From the NCBI GenBank assembly GCA_002811645.1, contig PDIP01000021.1, positions 232,040 through 296,039 of the forward strand: a DNA stretch of 64,000 nt, written 5' to 3'. The stretch comes from Corallochytrium limacisporum. Lineage: Eukaryota > Opisthokonta. The stretch's first letter is position 1, and each line of letters opens with the position of its first letter. Shown one piece after another: positions 21,738 to 32,730 of the stretch. Below the pieces are notes generated by a model. The model did no database searches. It was given only the letters and a program-made list of their open reading frames with translations, and was not told where the DNA came from. The position numbers and the translations under genes are program-made.

Positions 21738-22727
21738 CTACAGATAAGGGACTTCAACCTTGAGGGTGTGACGCTTCCGAATGTACGTCGCGTTAATTTC
21801 GTCCTCATTCGGCACCTTCGCCAGAGTGCATGTTGCTTTTCGCAATGGCTCGCTTACACCGTAGTAGAGGACGAGTAGCTGTCCACAACATTCCAAATTA
21901 CATAGGTTAGCATCGACCGGCCCTGCAAACTTGAACTTGACCAAAGCAGACGCAGTCCCTTCAGTGATTTCAATGTCCACACGGTTAGGGTCCTTATTTT
22001 CCATGTCTAAAATAAGAGGCTTTGTCTTCTGTGCTTCTGACACTCCTGTATCGCTAGTCTTATGGCGGAGCAAGTCTGAAGGACTCTTAAATTTGTTTTC
22101 CAATGCATCAGTCTCCGAGATGTCTGGCCGAGTCTTGATCTCCATGTCTTCAGGGTTTGCTTCGCTGATTTCCTGTGCCTGTTTCTCGAGCTCGTCAAAG
22201 ACCCGCATGGGATCATCCCGTTTTAATGTGTCCGGAAAGAAGACCCAGAGGTGCTCTTCGTCCCCCTGGAATTTCTTTCCCACCTTCCGCCGAGAGATGG
22301 TTTCTTTTTCAAAGTACGTGCGCTTAACGCAGTCAATGGCTAGATCAGATAAATCTTCCATGAAGCCAGGCTCTGTTTCGGCCTGTTTCGCTACGTCGGG
22401 ATGAACACATACCTCGACCTGAACTGTGTCATTATCCAGCCGAAGTTTCTCTCCGATAGCAATTGGAATGGACACGGAATCACTCTCAGGAGGTTTCTGT
22501 ATGCGAACTGACTTGCAGACATTAATGTATAGATTCTTTACCGTACCACACGAGCACTCCAGACTGAATACAGGCTGAGGAGGTGAGCGCAATTCGAGCT
22601 GCCTCTTGTAGTCTGCCTTTTGCTTCGCCTGGAAAGCACGGTATGCTGCAGGATCCCGCTCTGCTAAACCATCGAGAAACTTCCACAATGCTTGCGCATC
22701 CGCAGAGGACAAGTCCGGCATTTGCAT
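21738..22727 (-). CDS. PIH1 domain protein (PIH1D2-like, R2TP-type cochaperone)
   Basis: Cochaperone of the PIH1 family, which links HSP90 and the RUVBL1/2 ATPases to assembly of large complexes (box C/D snoRNPs, PIKKs, axonemal dyneins). Of 329 residues, the N-terminal segment ALWKFLDGLAERDPAAY resembles PIH1D2. The PIH1 core is at about 45-170 (NLYINVCKS, VCVHPDVAKQAE, LSDLAIDCVK). A charged linker rich in Asp, Glu and Ser follows, then a CS-like beta domain (about 250-329, ending KRHTLKVEVPYL). R2TP clients include ATR-type kinases, and ATR is about 2 kb away, but adjacency may be chance. The subfamily call (PIH1D1, D2 or kintoun-like) needs a tree. Confidence 0.85.
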   Translation of the reverse strand: MQMPDLSSADAQALWKFLDGLAERDPAAYRAFQAKQKADYKRQLELRSPPQPVFSLECSCGTVKNLYINVCKSVRIQKPPESDSVSIPIAIGEKLRLDNDTVQVEVCVHPDVAKQAETEPGFMEDLSDLAIDCVKRTYFEKETISRRKVGKKFQGDEEHLWVFFPDTLKRDDPMRVFDELEKQAQEISEANPEDMEIKTRPDISETDALENKFKSPSDLLRHKTSDTGVSEAQKTKPLILDMENKDPNRVDIEITEGTASALVKFKFAGPVDANLCNLECCGQLLVLYYGVSEPLRKATCTLAKVPNEDEINATYIRKRHTLKVEVPYL

Positions 22728-22907
22728 ACTTGCTTGGACAGATACAGTTGACGACTACATTCTGTCAAACCCATTATTTTGTGTGGCTGCATTTCAACAT
22801 GTAGTTGTGACCAAATCATAAGTCTAAGTATTCTACGACCCTGAAGTACCTGACAACGCGTGTCGCAGAAACACCCAGGCGGCCGCTGGCCTAAGCTCCC
22901 CGGCAAG

Positions 22908-22944
22908 CGGGAGGGAGGGGCGGCGGGGACCCGGCGGGGGGGGG
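22908..22944 (+). repeat. G-rich island, quadruplex-prone
   Basis: Several G runs of 3 to 9 with short spacers, the last nine G ending near 22944. It is about 180-220 bases upstream of the PIH1 start codon, on the strand opposite to the gene. Confidence 0.7.
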
Positions 22945-23123
22945 CTCCAGTTAGTAAGCCAAGCGGCGTGTTAGAGGCAGTGGAACGCTTGACAAATTGT
23001 GAGTATATTATGTATGGGAAAACAGGAAGGCTTCTATGGTAAGTTATTGATTGATGGAATATGTGAGGAATTCGGGAGGTCACGGGACCAGTTGGCAACG
23101 ACAGCCGGACAGCTCCTTCCAAT

Positions 23124-23150
23124 CTGTTGCTGCTGCTGTTGTTGCTGCTT
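23124..23150. repeat. CTG/TTG trinucleotide repeat
   Basis: Imperfect (CTG/TTG) microsatellite about 45-70 bases beyond the stop of the KMT5A-like gene, so probably in its 3' UTR, where it reads AGC/AAC on the mRNA strand. Confidence 0.75.
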
Positions 23151-23194
23151 TAGCTGTCTAGGTTGAACGTTTTGATATGATATAGTGAGCATCT

Positions 23195-23950
23195 TTACTT
23201 CGCAAGCCAGGTCAGGCTATCGAGTACATCCTTACGGCGCTCACCGTAGTCGTAGAGCAGCTCCTCCCCGCGGCGGATATCGCGTTTGGCATGGAAGACC
23301 AACCGTGGAATGCCGCTATGCTCCACGCAGGATGTCCTTACATTGGCACCGGTGCGGCTGTGATTTATGAGACGGCCGATACGACCCTCCACAGTCGCAT
23401 CCACACACCAAGATTTACCATTGAAAGAGAAATAGTACATATAGCAGCCCTCAGGCATGATACCATATTCATCTTCACGCTTGAAAGCTTCCGAGCGCTT
23501 GATCAGGTCGCCCGAGTACTCACAAACGAATTCTCCCTTTTCAATGTCTCGAGAGGCACGCACGCCACGCCCCTTTTCGCCTGCGATGAACATTTCGATG
23601 ATACCTTCCGGGTCTATATCTGTCTCGAGTGTCTGCCGCAGGGCCGTCTGTTTCTTTTTCTTGTCCTGTAGATGGAGAGCGCGAGAAGAACGGCGCACTT
23701 TTATAGAATCGAGCAAAGAGGTTTGCTTCATGTTGGTGTCGATGGTCGCCAAAGGCTTCCGACCGCGTCCACCGCGGACGTCAAGGGCACCCAGCATACG
23801 TACCATGTCGTCAATTTCACTATCGGGATCTTCAGCAGAATTTGCAGCGGGGACCTCAACTGCCCGTGTGATGGCGATGCAAGTGTAAGCAACTGAATAG
23901 GACAGGGAATCTATTGAACTTCCGCTGGAGCTTTTTTGACTCAATGGCAT
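23195..23950 (-). CDS. KMT5A/SETD8-like histone H4 Lys20 methyltransferase
   Basis: SET-domain lysine methyltransferase closest to KMT5A (PR-Set7), which monomethylates histone H4 Lys20 and acts in the cell cycle and replication licensing. The frame begins with TTG at 24022; the first ATG is 23950, giving 251 residues, shorter at the N-terminus than animal enzymes (about 350-390). SET domain about 125-238: GRGVRASRDIEKGEFVCEY (cofactor site), EGCYMYYF, CVDAT, RLINHS (about 193-198) and ELLYDYG (about 230-236), all typical of KMT5A. The N-terminal 100 residues are basic and low-complexity. A degradation signal is not obvious. A short upstream ORF begins near 23995 on the same strand. Confidence 0.88.
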   Translation of the reverse strand: MPLSQKSSSGSSIDSLSYSVAYTCIAITRAVEVPAANSAEDPDSEIDDMVRMLGALDVRGGRGRKPLATIDTNMKQTSLLDSIKVRRSSRALHLQDKKKKQTALRQTLETDIDPEGIIEMFIAGEKGRGVRASRDIEKGEFVCEYSGDLIKRSEAFKREDEYGIMPEGCYMYYFSFNGKSWCVDATVEGRIGRLINHSRTGANVRTSCVEHSGIPRLVFHAKRDIRRGEELLYDYGERRKDVLDSLTWLAK

Positions 23951-24730
23951 AGTGAATGCAGGAAGAAGAACTGAACTACTGAATCGTTTGAACCATGTCT
24001 GATCACTTGATGGCACCCTCAACTAGCAGCCCTAGATCAGTCCAGCGCCAGCCTTTGCCAAGGCCACCTTCTGGCATGCGTTAGTCAGTGATGAGAGAGT
24101 TCTCTTCCATCCAGCGCCCCATCGCCGCACACACTGGGAGAACCCACTCAATGCCAACAACTGAGGACGATTGCTGTGTGTGGAGAAGAGCAACTCCTTT
24201 CCCTTCACGCTCCCACCAGTCCACTCGCGCAAAAATCCACAAGGCGAGTTTCAAAGTATTCGCGCGAAAACTCGAAGACCTTCTCTGATACTCAATGACC
24301 TGTACTTGCTGGCATCTCGATGGGGCACAGCGTGGAAATGTACGCAGATGAGAGAGGGGTGAGTAGAGTAGGGAACCCAAAGTTTTCGCACCCAGGGCTG
24401 GGTCATTTGCCCTCCTTCGCGCATAAACGGGAATTGGGACCACCTGGCCGCGAAAATGGGCCCCGCACTTGCGCAGAATAATTGATGTCTAGCCATTCCT
24501 TGAGTTCTAAAATGATCAATTTTGTTGCCAACGCAGACCCTGGAGAGGCACTCCTTGCGGCCAAACAGAGAGAGCGAACTTTTGGCAGTCAAACGTCGGC
24601 TAAGACCACAACGGATATCATGCCTCGTCAACTTATATGTTACACGCGATTTTTATTGAGGGCCATACTGTCTTCAATGTTAACGATTCGCAATAGCAGA
24701 TGATATGTTGTTTCCTGAATGGCTCGGTGT
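23951..24730. other. Spacer KMT5A-like/RhoGAP genes
   Basis: No gene supported. It should contain the KMT5A-like promoter and the RhoGAP 3' UTR. The overlapping frames here have no family resemblance. Confidence 0.5.
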
Positions 24731-26209
24731 TTAGATTCCTGCAGAGTCGCTGGGAACGGAGCGGATAAGCTCCTGCACGAGTTTCACATGGCTATGGGCG
24801 GAGTTGAGGCTGCTAAGCACATCTTGGGTCTTGTGAGGATCCATAAACACCGGCCCAAAGACCATGGCTAGAGCAGAAGTCGTCATTTTGTTTGCTGTAC
24901 AGTGATTGCTAACAAACCGGAGGTGTTCCAGGACATACATCAAGGTACAGTAATTGCCCACAGGCAAGTCATTCATGGCCTTGTACAGTTTCTTATGGCG
25001 AGCATACTCGCTCGACTCTTCCATAGCCACCGCAAACTTCTCGAAATATTCCGTAGGGATGAGTTTGCCAGGTAACTCCCGAAGATAGCGCTTCAGTAGG
25101 CTTGCAACTGTGTGGATGTTGCCAATTTGGTCAATATAGGCCAAGGCACCTCGAATGTCAGTGTTCGCAAGATCCTTAACATGAACAATATCTTGCTCCA
25201 ACCCAGACATCCGATACAGGCCTTCCGCCCGATCCACAAATCCGTTTACCCTGGTTACACATGCCACAACAATTACTGGAACCCAATGGCTCGATGTGCG
25301 GAACGCAATTGAAATAGGCGCAGACCAAAGATTCTTCACAACTGTCCAATTAGGGCTGCAAATGGATGGACTGGAATCCTCACAAGTGGTGTGTACAATA
25401 GCGTTGCAGAGCGCGCACTTGCCAATCGTAGTCAATGGCCGAATAGCCTTCTTGCATGACGCACAAGTGTGTCCCGGCATCTTAAGTGTACTGTGCTCAA
25501 ACACATGCACAGTACTTTCCGGTAAGAATGCTGTGCAACTGACGGACTCCTTGCGCATGCTGCTGACAATCGAATCATGCGAAAACTTTCGTTCCATAGG
25601 GATCTGTGGCACTTGAATTCGAGTGGTATCCACCCGAGTGGCTTCAGGTAAATTAGACATACTGCTTGTGCGCCATCTCACAGAGGAACCGGAACTGTGT
25701 CTCGACATTCCAAAAGACCGCTTTGGGCTAACTTTTCCACCACTTCCTGCGGTGGCGGATGTCTTTGCATGCCCGTTCTCGGTCATCAACAGCGGGGATC
25801 TGTGGAACGTTGCCGGCCGCTTTCCCTTTCCCTGTGTCTCATTCACACCAAGTGCGTGCATGACAGTCTCTCGAATGGTAGAAAATTTCCCTTCACCGAC
25901 TGTGTACATGCCATCACCGTAGCTAATGAGATAGTGCCCGAATGTAGTCCCGAGCGATACATCTAGAACTTTGCTTGCCTTTGTAGTACTGTCTCGCACA
26001 AGGTATGCTCCAGCTCCATGGTTTGAGAGAATTTCTTCCGCCTCCGCCCGGCTTTTTGCCCCGTGATACACCAAATGATATTCCAGTGGCACTGATGTAT
26101 TTGGATTCATGCAAATTACTGGATAAGGCTTCAATCCTGAAAGTGGGTCAATGTTCGGAAACATTTCCGGCGACTCACTGCGCCGTGACGAATCCGCTGA
26201 GACCATCAT
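24731..26209 (-). CDS. Chimaerin-like SH2-C1-RhoGAP protein
   Basis: Putative Rac/Rho GTPase-activating protein, 492 residues, with the same domain order as alpha2/beta2 chimaerin (459-468 residues). SH2 at about 46-121 with the phosphotyrosine-binding Arg in YLVRDS (R72). A Ser-rich linker follows. C1 zinc finger at about 235-284: all zinc ligands are present (H235, C249, C252, C265, C268, H273, C276, C284), but ligand spacing differs by one residue at two places. RhoGAP at about 296-480 with the arginine finger in GLYRMSG (R333), LRELPGKLIP and NKMTTSALAMVFGP. In chimaerins C1 binds diacylglycerol or phorbol ester; the unusual spacing makes lipid binding uncertain here. Expected at the membrane downstream of tyrosine kinases. 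Confidence 0.92.
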   Translation of the reverse strand: MMVSADSSRRSESPEMFPNIDPLSGLKPYPVICMNPNTSVPLEYHLVYHGAKSRAEAEEILSNHGAGAYLVRDSTTKASKVLDVSLGTTFGHYLISYGDGMYTVGEGKFSTIRETVMHALGVNETQGKGKRPATFHRSPLLMTENGHAKTSATAGSGGKVSPKRSFGMSRHSSGSSVRWRTSSMSNLPEATRVDTTRIQVPQIPMERKFSHDSIVSSMRKESVSCTAFLPESTVHVFEHSTLKMPGHTCASCKKAIRPLTTIGKCALCNAIVHTTCEDSSPSICSPNWTVVKNLWSAPISIAFRTSSHWVPVIVVACVTRVNGFVDRAEGLYRMSGLEQDIVHVKDLANTDIRGALAYIDQIGNIHTVASLLKRYLRELPGKLIPTEYFEKFAVAMEESSEYARHKKLYKAMNDLPVGNYCTLMYVLEHLRFVSNHCTANKMTTSALAMVFGPVFMDPHKTQDVLSSLNSAHSHVKLVQELIRSVPSDSAGI

Positions 26210-29200
26210 GCTCTGTGTTTCTGTTTCGTTCTTGCTGTCACGGCAACCACGCCCGATGTGGTTGCTTCACCTATCCAAAGGATGACATTTGGTTCTATCT
26301 TTCACGGTGGTGCTACGTCTTTTTCGCCACTGATCGTAGTTGCACTTAGAATTCTATGGATTATCCACTTGTGCTGCTTCTCAAACAGCTTACTCGTCTT
26401 TGGCACTAGTATAAACCTCCGCTAGTAAAATGCAGAGTCAAATTTTCGTCAGTTTGTCTTGTGCCGGTCAATCATAGCCCACGATGAAACGCAGCAGAGC
26501 TTCTGTGTCAAAAGAAAACGCAGTCAGGCTTAGACACCGCACCGCACATTTGCTGAGCAACGGTTAAGGAGTATGAATTATTGGCCAAAGCTGTGCAAAA
26601 TACGCGTTAGAATCCAAGGGACTGGGAGCTTCTCTACTTTGTTCCAATTTTCTGAGCTTTCCCTGTCCGTCTTGGTTGGGGGTATGACAGTATTGCTACA
26701 CTTCACACCTCTCCTTCTCTCCCCTCCAGCGAGAAGCATTGAATGAACAGGTAAAGAAACATTCCTCTTACTTTCTCCCTGCTTCTACTTCGCCGCCACT
26801 TTACAAACCCACACTCACCGTCCTCCTCTTGTTCCCGTCCCTCCCCCTTCCCCTCCCTTGCCCGTCCCACTCTCCTCCACTGTGACTTTTGTTCCATTTG
26901 TACCGTGTTTCTCCTTCCTTCCCACTTTTGGCCAAATGCCTGTCTGCAGGACAAGGCACAACTCAGCAGAAAACTTTCACAAACAAAATATACCGCACTA
27001 GCTCGTGTTTCTCTATCTGTTGGTATATTGCTTGCCGACAATATCTCTTTCCCTCTCCCTCTCCCTGACCTCTCTTCCCCCCCCCCCCACAAACCCCGCG
27101 GGGGAGGGCGGGCCCCCGGGAGGGGGTGTGTGAGGTTCGCAATGCTCGTCAGCAGCTGCAGCAACACTTCTAGCACCAACCCGTCTGGAAACCACCATAC
27201 CAAACTTTCCATCAATACGTTTTCTATGGAAATGGAAGCCTTTTCTGGTCAGCGACCTTAAGCAATCTCCGCGAGCTTGCCTCTTTGGTGTGTTGCGTGG
27301 ACCTTTCATCCAACCGGGGCCTATTTCCAATTTTCCTCTTTCTGTGGCCTCATCCGACGTTCGCAACGAAGCCATTAGCAGTTTTATTCATTTATCGAAC
27401 ATGGCGTTATCTACATGGACGCATACTCCCAACCCAATGCCCCTCCTCCGTCGTCTATGTTTGGGGTTATCGACGACGGTGGACTACGGCCCTAGTCTCC
27501 ACGTCCCCATCACACCGCCTCCCTTTTTTGGAGGGGGGAGAAGGTCCCTACTATTCCATAGGTAATCAATCAGCCCAATGGACCAATTCCGTTCCGTGAA
27601 CCCCGCACGATGTGCTGCCTTCCTGAATGGACTTTCGGGATCTGCGTCGTATCCTCTCCGTATACCTCAGACTTACGAAGTCCTACTTACTTTCGGTACT
27701 CAATTCATAGCATTGAAGTTTTTTGATACGCCATATGAGCCGTCCTCCGGCGTGCTTCATCAGCCGGTCTTCCGAAACTCCCTCGCGATTCTCGCCGGCT
27801 TCGAAGAGTGGCACAAACACCTACTCCCCGAAGACAAAAATTGTACAGCAGAGCACACAGCAGGGCCTGCAGGTTGTTCTCTCAGTGCTGAAGAACCCCC
27901 GTTCATCTTCGGCTGCCCGGTGTTTTTTTTTCCGGCGGGCTGTGGTAGTAAGTGACTGCCAACCCGATCTCCATTCCTCGTCTGTGTGTTCCGGTGGGAC
28001 CTGGAAGCGCTTTGACCGTGATCTAGCACACGACGGTTGCAGTTGGCCGTACGTTTTTCCCTTATCGGGCTAACGCATTGGTGCTGGTGGGCTCTCAATT
28101 TATTGCAGATGGAAGGGATCAGACGGGCACTGGGGAACCAAAAGGGTTGCTGGAGTTGTCGCTGCTGTGGTGATAGTACGCGTACAACTGAGTGACGAAG
28201 CAGTACCAGAGACGGAGGACGAAAGCGAAGGACAGACACAGGCCAATGCCCCCCACCCCACCCTGGATCAATAGCAAACATCGCTAGACCAGACGGAGAA
28301 TCACGGGTTCTTCACCTCTGGAGAGTACGATTTCCTCGCAGAAACGGTGGCCAAAAATGGGAAACGTGGGCTCAGCTTAGTGGGCAGGCTGGTGTCTTTT
28401 TCCCCCTGCTGGGTGAGAAGGGGGGGGGGGTGTTTCGTCGGTTCCGAACAGACAAAACTCATGCGGCGTCAGCGACAGTGGCACTGATAGTGTAGCCAAA
28501 GTATAGGGAGAAACATTATAGCGCACACCGTGCTCCTGCGAAGTAGGTGGGTCTTGTCTTCTGCCTGATTGCACCCGGTCAACCCGAACACCCAACCCTC
28601 CGTTTAGATACGATCTGGTACACATGCGCCTCGTTTTCTCACAAGGGCGGCGTTGGCAGCCAAGTATGGCATCGGATGAATCTGACACTACGGACACTGT
28701 TTGCTGTCCGTGGACGTCGCGGTCTGTATGAATCGCCTGTCAAATTCTGGCCATCAGCAGCATGCAGCTCTGGTGCCTTTACCGTAACCCGAGCAGCTGC
28801 ACGCTGATTGACAGTTTACTGAGGCAGCCGACGTTCGACAAACCCGCCATCATGAGCGCCTCCCAATTCAATGTTCGCAATCCGAGAAGGGTTGTTAACT
28901 TTGTCTCGTGTTCCATGCGTGGACGGACAGTGAGTTCGGTTCCAATACCTCCGCATCACATAAGCATAGTTGATACGATAACGACGCTTGTGCTCATGCA
29001 GGACCATTACTGAACTCGTCCAATTTCACTTGGGACAAAACAATAGCTTAATACCTATTGTCAACCAAGGAGGCGGTTAAACAAACGAACATGTAGTGCT
29101 GGTAGTTGAACAACTAGCCATGCAAAGAACAAAAAGCAGATAGGCATCACAATGCCGATGCAAATGGATGGCCCTTATTTCTCGGCGTCCGCCGCTAATG

Positions 29201-31428
29201 GAAACCTCAATGTGAGTGTCCCTAGTTGGTGTGACTAGAGGCTGTGGTCGCAACAGCGGTCTAGCGCAAAGAGTATAGGCTCCCTGAGAAATATAAGCAA
29301 TGATTGGAGTGCGCATGAGGCGAATGCTTCCATCTAATCTACGACCTGGACAGCGCAGATCCAAGGGAGTCCAAGACTGATGATGAAGACAGGAAATAGT
29401 CTTTATGGCTACACCGAAGCCGGGAGAAGCAGATGTACGAGTATCGTAATTTCTTGATTACTTCCATGGCTGCTGGTATATTCAGTATTGAAATACAAAT
29501 CATAGTTGGTCGTTGGGTAGAGAGAGAAGTATTGTCTTTCCTTTGCAGTGTGGCGATGGAGGGGTTGACCCCTTTTGGGCGGTTACCCCAAAAGGACAAT
29601 GGAGCGCTGGCGCGCCTTCTTGCCTTCTCGCTTTCTCGCCTTCTCGCCTTCACGTCTCCTACACCCAGAAGGGACCCTATAGTGAGAGGCAAGAGTTGCC
29701 ATCAGTGTCCGATCGATGGGAGTGGCTGTCTGCCAGCCGTACAAGTTGGCACCTACCTCTGCCATAGCCATTCAATCTGCAGAGCTTGTAAACAACAAGT
29801 ACTGAAGAGCCCGTGTGGTCGCGTTGCTGGTCGCTGCTGCGGTCTAGCGGGAAGCGCGCCTTTGTTCTATGCGTCGTTGCCCAGCATCAACAATGACGAT
29901 CTCTGTGCACTTTGTTTCTTTTATAGGGATCCGACCATGGCTATACCTGCCGTTCCCAAATGTGTACTTTCGTCAATAGGCTTTTTAGGAGGTAGAGTCG
30001 TACTTGACAAGCAGGGCGGATTTTGAAGGTCGGTGGCAGCTGTACATTCGTGGGCGGTTTTGCAGGAGCCTCACGATACCTTGCCACTGTACACATGCCA
30101 AGCCTATTGTGGATCTTTGGTTGTGTTTGGATGATGTCTAGGCTGCCTATTGCAAACGAATCAGATCCTTTTCGCAGTACAACCAACTATCAAGAGCTTA
30201 AAACATATATCAAGATTCGAGACGGCAGCACTCAGCCAGCCAGTGTTGCACAATTTCATTTCACTCTCGCTGGGTATGATTGACGTACTCGGAGAACGAT
30301 GGAAGTCATTTAAACGCAGGTGATTCTATAGGAAGATTCGAAAGTCGACGACATCTAATCCTTCGTCTTGATGATTACACTTTGTGCAACTCAGCTTCCA
30401 CTTCTCTCAACGTCTACCTGCCAAACCGGACACTATGGTGTTGGAAACAAGAGACATTCACCGCGTCGATCCATTTTTGGGCTAGTCAACAGTGTTGCTG
30501 CCTGCTGCATGTTTAGAATCTCAATGTCCTGGAGTATGTCGGAAATAGTGTTGTTAAGTATTCGGCGGTAAACCCCAACGATGCACACGAGGGGAGTTCC
30601 ATCGAACAATATAAGCGGGGTATGAAGGCTAGGTGGGTTGCTCTCGGGCCAGGCCAGAAATGGTCACGCAAACACTACGTTCAGTTCGCACAAGTTCTCG
30701 GATTAGCAGGTGGTAGCATATTGAATACCAGCCCTCCTGCGTCATTGCGACCAGCTGGAGCATCACCGATCACAGGGGTACGATATGGGTGTGTGTTCAA
30801 ACATTTCCATGATGGCCATAGTTGATGACTTCTGGCTATCCAGAAATGCTTCGTAGTTCCCGTACACCACAAATGCACGGCAGCACAGTGAAATGTTCGG
30901 AAACTGCGGAGGACACGGTCTGCTCTCAGGTCCTCGCGATTACGTGTTTCCCTAGGGATGGCCGGTGATGTCGAAACCGCCGGAAACTTGCGATCAAGTT
31001 CTCACACGGCAGGGCTCACGGAGCCGCTCATTGCTGGACACTTTGTTGCTCCTGCGTAGTTAACATGGAGTGCCATGCACCTTACGCGTCCAGGAGATTA
31101 AAGCACCGGACGTGCAAGGGATGTCGCGCAGTCCAAGATCATGTCTCATACACCTTCGTATGGCCAAGTACCGTAGCCCCTGTTCGTTGAAGGTTCATAT
31201 TCCGCATCACAGGAATCAGAGAATACGAGGACCTCCCCAGCAATCAATCGATTTCCCTCTCCCTCTAGACGTCCGGTGGGACCGGGAGTCTCGCCGGGCT
31301 TTGCCGTGTGCGGTATCAGAGCAAGTGAGGCCTGGACTGGTATGTAGCGGGCTGTGGCAGCCCTTCTCTCAACATCGATTCCGTCTAATAAAGGGGACAA
31401 GGACATCAAAGTAAGAAAGAAGTAGATC
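26210..31428. other. Long gene-poor divergent spacer RhoGAP/PREY-like gene
   Basis: About 5.2 kb without a recognisable gene. Features seen: a pyrimidine-rich stretch (26818-26880), a C12 run followed by a CCCCGCGGGG palindrome and further G/C blocks (27077-27125), a small hairpin near 27516-27540, and a G11 run (28420-28430). Frames up to 197 codons (for example 29433-30026) have scrambled composition and no family motif. Confidence 0.5.
27077..27125. repeat. GC-rich foldback island
   Basis: Twelve C, then a 10-base palindrome CCCCGCGGGG (27094-27103) and alternating G- and C-blocks that can fold back on each other. It resembles the islands near 1620, 22920, 48170 and 63680. Confidence 0.7.
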
Positions 31429-31731
31429 ATGGCGGGCTTAGTAGCTTTGGTAGCCAGGGCAGTTCGACAGCCATACAATGTGCGCTGGTACACGACCGGG
31501 CCTGTCCAAGACCTTTCCAAAGTGTTACCATATCTTGGGTGCCCACTTTCCAAGGAACCATTGGAAATGCACCCAACTAAGTCAGAACTCGTTTGCAAGA
31601 AATTAGGAGTTGCCTATCCGATAACAGAGGGGAATATCCCAGATCTACGTCCACATTCTGGCAGGCTAATGAGCGACGAGGAGCGCCTCGAGGTCTTCGG
31701 ACCTGACGCTTTAGAGAAGGACGGCCGATAG
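31429..31731 (+). CDS. PREY-like (PYURF) Trm112-domain mitochondrial protein
   Basis: Small 100-residue protein with a Trm112/UPF0434 fold of the PREY type. In animals mitochondrial PREY stabilises SAM-dependent methyltransferases, notably COQ5 and the complex I factor NDUFAF5. The N-terminal 25 residues are Arg-rich without acids (MAGLVALVARAVRQ), fitting a matrix presequence. The Trm112-like core is at about 33-75: LGCPLSKEPL, then ELVCKKLGVAYPITEGNIPDL, matching the pattern CPLxKxPL...LxCxxLGxAYPIxxGIPxL. The Trm112 alternative (tRNA/rRNA methyltransferase activator) is less likely, because that family is longer and carries more Cys. COQ3 lies 2.5 kb away. Confidence 0.85.
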   Translation: MAGLVALVARAVRQPYNVRWYTTGPVQDLSKVLPYLGCPLSKEPLEMHPTKSELVCKKLGVAYPITEGNIPDLRPHSGRLMSDEERLEVFGPDALEKDGR

Positions 31732-31818
31732 CTTTGTAGCTTTTGTGGACTGAAGTAAACTGCTTAAAGAATGATAACAATACATACGTACATCTGTTTT
31801 GCTAATTGAAGTTTTTAA

Positions 31819-32730
31819 TTAGGACTGATATTCGTAGGTCTGGATCAATCGATCGTCGCCTACACTAACGAGTCTGTTTCCTGACTGATTGTAGGTCACG
31901 TCCCATACTTGATCTGTGTGACGGTCGAATGTAAAGAGGCACTCGCGCTTGCTCAAGTCCCAAATGCGAACCTTTTTATCGCTACTACCACTGGCCAAGT
32001 GCACAGAATTCGGACTGAATGCCGTACTAAGGACCCAGCTTGTGTGACCAGTCAGTCGACTGATCATATTGGCGTGCCTGCCGTCGTGTACCGTGATAGA
32101 GGAATCATCAGAACCGATCACGAGAAGGTGACTGTCCGGGGAAAATGACACAGTACGAACCGGCATGTGATGGGCTTCGATGCGATGCGCCAGTTTCCCT
32201 GTCGCGGCATCAAAGACAGCAACGGATCCGTCCGAACTTCCACAGGCAACAAGCGATCCATCTGGGCTCCATGCGACACAGAGACCGAACTGGGATCGGA
32301 CCGTGAAGGTCTCCTCACGCTTTCCGGAGTCCACCGAGAAAATGTTCACTGTCCCTGCATGCGAGCTTCCAGCAAGCTTGGTACCTTCGGGGTTGAAATC
32401 CAACGCATAGGTCTCACCGCCTTGGGTTTCGATGGTCTTGTGATGGGACATGTCCTCCAGATCCCATACCCGCAAGCTTGAGTCCAATGCATTGCTGGCA
32501 GCATATCTGCCAGTTTTCTCCACACACAGAGATAGGACACCGAGCCGGTGACCCTCGAATGAGTGTACTAGCGAGAGGTCCTTACCATTCCATACTCGTA
32601 CAATAGAGTCCAAGCCTGCCGTCAAAATCAGACCCGCATCGTCCTTGCCACCAGCAGATCCCCATGCAGAGCACCAGATTCCTTGCTCATGTGCATGTTG
32701 TTTAGAGTCACCTGACACATACGAGGACAT
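31819..32730 (-). CDS. SKI8: SKI8/WDR61 WD40 protein
   Basis: WD40 propeller protein of 303 residues (human WDR61/SKIC8 305). It scaffolds the SKI complex, which feeds mRNA into the cytoplasmic exosome, and in animals also belongs to the PAF1 transcription complex. Seven WD-type blades are visible: VRVWNGKDL, LRVWDLEDM, VNIFSVDSG, VAVFDAATG, ITVHDGRHA, VRIWDLSKR and the closing IQTYEYQS. The first blade starts HEQGIWCSAWG and the C-terminus RLVSVGDDRLIQTYEY is typical of SKI8. Its 5' end faces the exosome gene RRP40 across 523 bases. Its 3' end is 87 bases from the PREY-like gene. Confidence 0.9.
   Translation of the reverse strand: MSSYVSGDSKQHAHEQGIWCSAWGSAGGKDDAGLILTAGLDSIVRVWNGKDLSLVHSFEGHRLGVLSLCVEKTGRYAASNALDSSLRVWDLEDMSHHKTIETQGGETYALDFNPEGTKLAGSSHAGTVNIFSVDSGKREETFTVRSQFGLCVAWSPDGSLVACGSSDGSVAVFDAATGKLAHRIEAHHMPVRTVSFSPDSHLLVIGSDDSSITVHDGRHANMISRLTGHTSWVLSTAFSPNSVHLASGSSDKKVRIWDLSKRECLFTFDRHTDQVWDVTYNQSGNRLVSVGDDRLIQTYEYQS

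Larger units (their letters stand above)
22728..23194. other. Spacer PIH1/KMT5A-like genes
   Basis: Carries the PIH1 promoter and the 3' UTR of the SET gene. It contains a strongly G-rich quadruplex-prone island (about 22908-22944) and a (CTG/TTG)n trinucleotide run at 23124-23150. Confidence 0.5.

Noticed and set aside
29433-30026. 197-codon plus-strand frame in the long spacer
   Set aside because: Scrambled composition with many Cys, Arg and Leu, no domain, overlapped by frames on both strands; expected by chance in GC-balanced DNA.
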